A stretch of DNA of 64,000 bases, taken from contig PUQB01000096.1 in NCBI GenBank assembly GCA_003024785.1, positions 407,333 through 471,332 on the forward strand, given 5' to 3'. Origin of the DNA: Selaginella tamariscina (lineage: Eukaryota > Streptophyta > Lycopodiopsida > Selaginellales > Selaginellaceae). The stretch's first letter is position 1. The number at the start of each line of letters is the position of its first letter. Made by a program: the position numbers and the translations under genes. The notes beneath the pieces are model-generated. The model did not search any database. It was not told the DNA's origin and was given only the letters and a program-made list of their open reading frames with translations. This document shows positions 58,480 to 64,000 of the stretch, in pieces.

Positions 58480-61400
58480 CACTCCCCGCCTTTGAAAATG
58501 TCAACGTCCTCGTTGACGTCCAACTCCAAGACTAGATAATGTTAGGAAAAATTAACCAAAACTAACATATCACTCTATGTGGAGTCAGCCAAAAGTTCAC
58601 ATAAGTTTATTACCCCCCTTGCATTACGCGAAACCAAGTACTTCAGAACCGTCGTTCACTGAGTCGTAAACCCAGCTGCCGGAGGCACCACCTGCGACAT
58701 GAAGTCATTTGGAGACCTTTTGCACGTCTGCAAAGTCTGTCACCCGACGCACACAACACTGGTTAATTTCTTTATTTAACTAGAATTTATATAGGAGGCC
58801 TCTAGTTAGTGTTGTTGCCGGCCCCTTGGTTAATAAGAAATAAAGACTTGCTTTATTCCTTATCATCATTACTAACAGTTTGAGACCTTGCCTCAAACTC
58901 CTTCACTATCTCCATCGCGTTCTGTAGATTATCCAATGGTTCCCATGTCGACTCGCATGCCGGGTAACCCTTCCACTTGACAAGATATTCTCGTTTACGT
59001 TTTCGCGTCCCTCGGCGTTTAATATCCTTTGCATCCAATATCGACTCAACTTCGAACTCCTTCATATCGCCGACCAGCTCAGGAAGCGGACGTAAGCTTT
59101 CATATCTCTGCGGATGTTTCTCATCCTTGTGAATGGCTCGAGTAAATTGACATGAAACACATTGTGTATTGTTCCCAACTCCGGAGGAAGATCTAACTCA
59201 TAAGCCACTTTCCCTACTTGCTTCACCACCTTGTATGGACCTATGTAGTGCGATAGAAACTTCCTCGAAAGAGTGTTGGAACCTTCAGGTTTTGGTACTC
59301 AACAATACCATATCCCCAACCTGATACTCTACATCCCGCCGATGTTTATCGTACTGCTGACGATACCTTTCCTGTGCTGCAGCCATCGCTTGACGAGCAG
59401 CTTCCCATGTTCGATACAATTGTCCCGTGAACTCTGCTACAGATGGAACTCGATTGCTATCGTCTTTCGGTAACACCATACTCTGAGGAATACCACCCTT
59501 ATTCCCAGTTAACACTTCCATCGGGCTACATCCGATTGCAGTGTGCATCGAGTTATTGTAACATATCTCAGCCATATCTAAGTGTTCAGCCCAATCAAGT
59601 TGATCACCTTGAACATAGCATCTGAGATAGTCCTCGACTTGTCGATTCACCCTCTCCGTTTGACCATCAGTTTGCGGATGGTAGGCTGTACTGAACTTGA
59701 GCATCGTACCAAACTGCTTAAACAATGTCCCCCAAAACTTCCCCGTAAACCGAGGATCTCGATCTGAGATCATAGTTTCCGGTAGTCCGCGCACTCTTAT
59801 GACTTCGTGAAAGAACAACTTTGCTGCTTGAATTGCATTCACTGTCTCTACAGTTGGAATGAAATGAGCAACCTTTGAAAACCGATCGACTACCACCATG
59901 AGCGCGTTAAAACCACAAGATTTTGGCAATCCCATGATAAAGTCCAAAGTAACACTTTGAAATGGCCGCTCTGGAATCGGTATACACTGCAATTTCCCAG
60001 CTCGTTTTTTGATCGGCTCTTTACTTGTTGACATGTGGGGCAGGTCTTGACATATTTGGTAACATCATCTATCATACCCGGCCAATAGAATCCCTGCTTC
60101 AACAAAGCCAACGTCTTATGCCTTCCACCATGTCCTGCTAAAGGAACATCGTGATGCTCTCTTAACAGCCTTTCCCTCCATGTCCTTCTGGAACATAGAG
60201 TCTCTTTTCTTTATAATAAAGAACTCCATCCCTACCGCAAAATGCCTGTTTGAGTGCATCCATTCGACTTTCTATTCCTGCTGGAATATTACCATCTCTT
60301 CGTAACTGATGAACTTGTTTCCTCTTTGCCACCAGGCTCAAAGCTTCCTTAGCAAACTTGTCCTGAGGATACGCCGTCACAAATTCATCCACCAAAGTTG
60401 AACATGGGTGCTGACATAATCGAAGATGACCCTTTCTACTGAGTGCATCAGCTACCACATTGTCCTTTCCCGCCTTATGTCTGATTTCAGGCTGAAATCG
60501 TGCCAACTTCTGCTGCCATCTAGCATACTTTGGTGATAGCTTCGGCTGCGTTTCAAAATACCTTAGAGTTACACTATCTGTCCAAACCACAGTGCCATGA
60601 CTTGGAAGATAATGACGCCAATACTCCAAGGAAGCAACAATAGCATACATCTCCTTTTCGTGAGTAGGCCATCGAGTTTGCGCGGCATCTAACTTCTTCG
60701 AGAAAAGGACACTGGATGTCCTTTTGTTGCAATACACCACCAATTGCAAAGTCGGAAGCGTCACATTCTACTTCAAAGGGATCTTCAAAGATGGGCAACT
60801 GCAAAACTGGCTCAGAAGAGATAGCCTCTTTGAGTTTGACGAACACGTTGGCACTCTGGAGTCCAATGCCATGGAATGTTCTTCGTAAGATCTGTCAATG
60901 GGGCCGCTATTTCCGAGTAACCCTTTATGAATCTTCGGTAATACCCTGTCAGACCAAGAAATGATCTAACTTCATGCACGTCTTTTAAGTCATCCACTCA
61001 GTAATAGCTTGAATTTTCTTTGGGTCCATGGCAACCTCCCCACCTGAGATCAAGTGTCCCAAGAAATCTATCTTGGTTTGACCAAATGCGCACTTGCTTT
61101 CTTTAGCATACAACTGGTTCTCTCTCAACTCTGAAACACTTTTTCTAAGTGTTCCACATGTTCTTCAATTGTCGAACTGAAAATCAGAATGTCATCAATA
61201 TACACCACCACGAACTCGTCTAGATAGTCTCTAAACACATCATCCATCATTGTGCAAAAAGTTGCTGGAGCATTGCACAACCCGAATGGCAAGACTAGAA
61301 ACTCAAATGATCCATAACGCGTTCGAAAAGCGGTCTTCTCAATGTCATTCTCTGCTACCCGAATCTGATGGTACCAGACCTCAAGTCTATTCTTGAAAAA

Positions 61401-63871
61401 TACTTTGCTTTTGATAGTCTATCAAAAGTCGTCCACTCGCGGAAGAGGATACTTGTTTTTGATAGTTATCGCGTTCAGTGCTCGATAGTCCACACACATT
61501 CGCATCGTACCATCCTTTTTCATTACAAACAAGATCGGTGCACCATATGGTGATCGACTAGGTCGAATGTGTCCTCGACCAACAATTCCGTCAGCTGTCT
61601 CTTCAATTCAATCAACTCTTGAGGATTTAACCGATATGGGGCTCTTGCCGGTGGAGACGAACCTGGCAAAACTCTATCTGTGGTCCACAGCTCGACGTGG
61701 AGGTAACTCGGCGGCAAATCTTCCGGTAACACATCCTAAACATGTTCAAGACTTCCAAAATAGGTTCGGAACATGTTCTTGACCATCTCCTATTTTGACT
61801 TCACCAGTATCCAAAACCATTGCAAGAAACACACGTTCCCGATGTCTAACTGCTTTACGCAACTGAGTTAAGGTAAGGAACATAGGATTCCAATCCTATC
61901 AGTTAGCGTTTCCATTCTGAGCGTCGTTTTTCTAATGGCTTCTTTATCTGCTGCAAGCGTGATTCGATTATCTCCGGAACCCCTCATTTCGATTACATGT
62001 TTATGGAACCATTCCATACCCAAAACAAAGTCAAACCCCGTCATATTCAAGACAACTAAGTCTAGCTTAGCCTTCCAATCTTTGATTTGGACAGGAACTG
62101 CCCTTGCTATATTATTAGTATTTTGAGAACCTTTGCCAAAATTGATCTTTATTTCACACATCTTTATTACATCCAAATTCAATCGACGAGCTAGACTAGT
62201 CGATATGAAGTTGTATGTTGCTCCAGTATCGATCATCATTCGGACTCGGTCCCCTCGTATCCTTCCTGTCAAATATAGCAAAGGGTCAGTTTTGTCTTGA
62301 ATAGCGAATAAGGCAGGTTGTGTCTGGCACAACATTACCTCTTCTGACTCATCTTCCGGATCTTCAAGCGTTTCTGGTTCAGCAACTTCCTCTTCTACCA
62401 TCGCCTTGAAATGTCCTGATTGTTGTGAGGGTGCCGGACACTCTTTAGCAAAATGACCAGGCTTGTTACAATTATAACATTTCACGACCCCGCCTGCGAA
62501 CGCGGGGGAGCAGACTTTGGAGCCGATCCTTTGGTCTGCTGAGGAGGTGGTAACGCCAATGGTTTCCGAAATCCGGTGGGTCTTGATGTGTCCGAAAACT
62601 TGGAACTGCCAACAAAGGGACTTGCACTTCGAATTGATGGCGATTGATCTGGTCGCCTATCAAACCTTCTGAACCCAGACTTTGGAGGAAACCTCCTTGG
62701 TTTAGGTTTTGCTTCCTCCCCTTTGTACAAGTCTTCTAACGACATGCCATAAGCAACCTTTTGAGCTGCCTCTTGACATTCCCGATAGCTTGTGGCTTGT
62801 ACCTTAAGATCTCTTCGCGTTTTCTCATTCAAGCTAGCCATGAAGCAACTTCGAGCTTCATCATCGCTCATATTTGGCACCAATCGCCGTACACTTTCGA
62901 ATCGATAAACGTGGTCCATAGGACTTCCCCGAACTCCCTGTTGACAAAGTGCCAGGTCAGCACGCAATCGCAAACCGAGATCATCCGGCATATACTGCTT
63001 TTTGATCTCCTTTTTCATGTGCTTCCAGCTGTTTCGGTATCCACGTTCACCTTCAACAATTCGCCACCAAGTCTTAGCTTCTTCTTTAAGAAACTGCTTG
63101 CACATGCAACCTTTTCTGTCTTTCTCACGGAAGCAGCCTCGAAATAGCTTTCCATATCATACAACCAGTCATCCAAAACCTTGTAATCCTTTGAACCCAT
63201 GAAATTCGAAGGCTTTACCGGTTTGAATTTACTGGGACCTCCACCAACTACTTCCGTCGAAGAATCTGATTCAGAGGAACCTGACTCTGAGTCATGCTCT
63301 TCTTTTTCTTTTTCCGTGTGTCTGGTTGCGGAACGTCTGGCACTGCTATTCGTTGGAATCCGAACGGCAACATTATCGATTCTGTCATTCAATCCCAAAC
63401 ATCCCCTCGAAGTTCGTTTAGGGCATCCATCATTATTTCACGCCAACCAGGTCGCTGTAGCCTAGGGGGTCGACCTGGATCAGCTTCATCCATCTCCTCA
63501 TTTTGAGCCTCTGCGACAGCCCTCTCTGCCTCAGGCTCTGGTTGCTTTCTTTTGCTCATCGTATTGAACCCTAGTTTCAACACTCGGAGAATATGCTTGG
63601 AATATTCCCAATGTTAAGTTGGAAACACCCTGCACAGGTTGTACACCCACACACATCAGCTTGAACTAGCATAAGACTTTCGGACATACCTAGAATCTCA
63701 CGCCGACTCACTGAGCAAGTGTTCTCCGAAGTTTGACAACTCACAGGATCAAACTCTCTGCGCAGAATACAGACATGTTAACCAAAGCGATAGAGTAGAT
63801 CAAGAATTTAGAGTTATCTAAACATTGAAACACTCTATGACTTAAGGTAGTCCTACTGACCGCAGAGAACT

Positions 63872-63884
63872 TGCTCCGATACCA
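63872..63884 (-). other. Primer-binding site (initiator Met tRNA) of the chromovirus
   Basis: Minus strand reads TGGTATCGGAGCA right after the 5' LTR end and a two-base AT spacer; it is complementary to the 3' end of plant initiator methionine tRNA with one mismatch. Confidence 0.9.
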
Positions 63885-63886
63885 AT

Positions 63887-64000
63887 TGTCAGAGTTTTTA
63901 CCTGGTGCCACAAAGGCGGCTTGCCAGGTGCCAACCCTGGAATCCCCTCTCTGGAAACCCCACGGAATCTGGTAAAGTAACCCGTATTAGGAACCCAACC
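63887..64000 (-). repeat. 5' LTR of the chromovirus, only the last 114 bp visible
   Basis: Matches 57510-57623 with about one difference. Continues past the window end. Confidence 0.93.

Larger units (their letters stand above)
57510..64000 (-). mobile_element. Ty3/Gypsy chromovirus, nearly full length, right LTR cut by window edge
   Basis: Minus-strand order: 5' LTR (63887 to beyond the window), primer site (63884-63872), gag (about 63583-62470 with a CCHC knuckle), protease (about 62485-61868), reverse transcriptase (about 61750-60850), RNase H (about 60846-60162), integrase with HHCC and core (about 60111-59285), chromodomain (about 59065-58853), a long 3' non-coding region with a purine tract, and 3' LTR (57510-58479). 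The chromodomain and initiator-Met primer site define a plant chromovirus. The visible 113 bases of both LTRs are almost identical, so the insertion is young. The coding part is interrupted in roughly half a dozen places, so it is a recent fossil. Confidence 0.95.

Noticed and set aside
1-64000. tRNA and rRNA genes
   Set aside because: No cloverleaf-like A/B box pairs or rRNA core sequences were recognised; tRNA similarity is limited to the primer-binding sites of the chromovirus copies.

Overview
The window is nuclear DNA of a land plant. The genes have many very short introns (about 45 to 400 bp, GT-AG), there are plant-specific families (DUF707, GNA-type lectin, LRR receptor-like proteins, KDO cytidylyltransferase for pectin RG-II, ERD15-like), and the repeats are plant-type (chromovirus with initiator-Met tRNA primer site, PIF/Harbinger, MULE, L1-type LINE). 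A SPATA4-like CH-domain gene, plus TPR and coiled-coil genes that may also be ciliary, point to a seed-free plant with flagellated sperm. The compact genes make a Selaginella-like lycophyte my best guess; that is inference.

Layout. 1-2112: 5' and central part of a DUF707 gene (minus). 2.1-5.3 kb: AT-rich DNA and a decayed MULE. 5.4-7.1 kb: KDO cytidylyltransferase gene (plus). 7.8-11.6 kb: a PIF/Harbinger element with both genes and probable ends. 12.4-13.7 kb: LRR protein. 14-25.7 kb: gene-free repeat island (LTR fossils, minisatellites, a 350-bp inverted pair 2.8 kb apart, one Harbinger-like ORF). 25.7-46 kb: compact gene island: an inverted ERD15 exon copy beside a palindromic MITE, ERD15-like gene, ADA1 (SAGA), TPR gene, LRR protein, GNA lectin, a short unknown gene, SPATA4-like gene, casein kinase 1, Golgi alpha-mannosidase II and a coiled-coil gene. 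46-48.8 kb: AT-rich DNA with a MITE. 48.8-64 kb: nested elements: a truncated chromovirus copy, two inverted copies of an LTR-like repeat, a DNA-transposon fragment between them, a 5'-truncated LINE inserted in one of them, and a nearly full chromovirus running off the right edge.

A technical theme runs through the host genes: most carry one to five single-base indels inside short homopolymers while splice sites and conserved motifs are intact. This looks more like consensus error of a long-read assembly than pseudogenization. The most interesting biological arrangement is the ERD15 exon 1 copy lying head-to-head with its parent gene across a roughly 530-bp palindrome and flanked by MITE ends. 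Several other large inverted repeats (15.1/18.3 kb, 50.4-51.4/52.0-57.5 kb) could also be hairpin sources.
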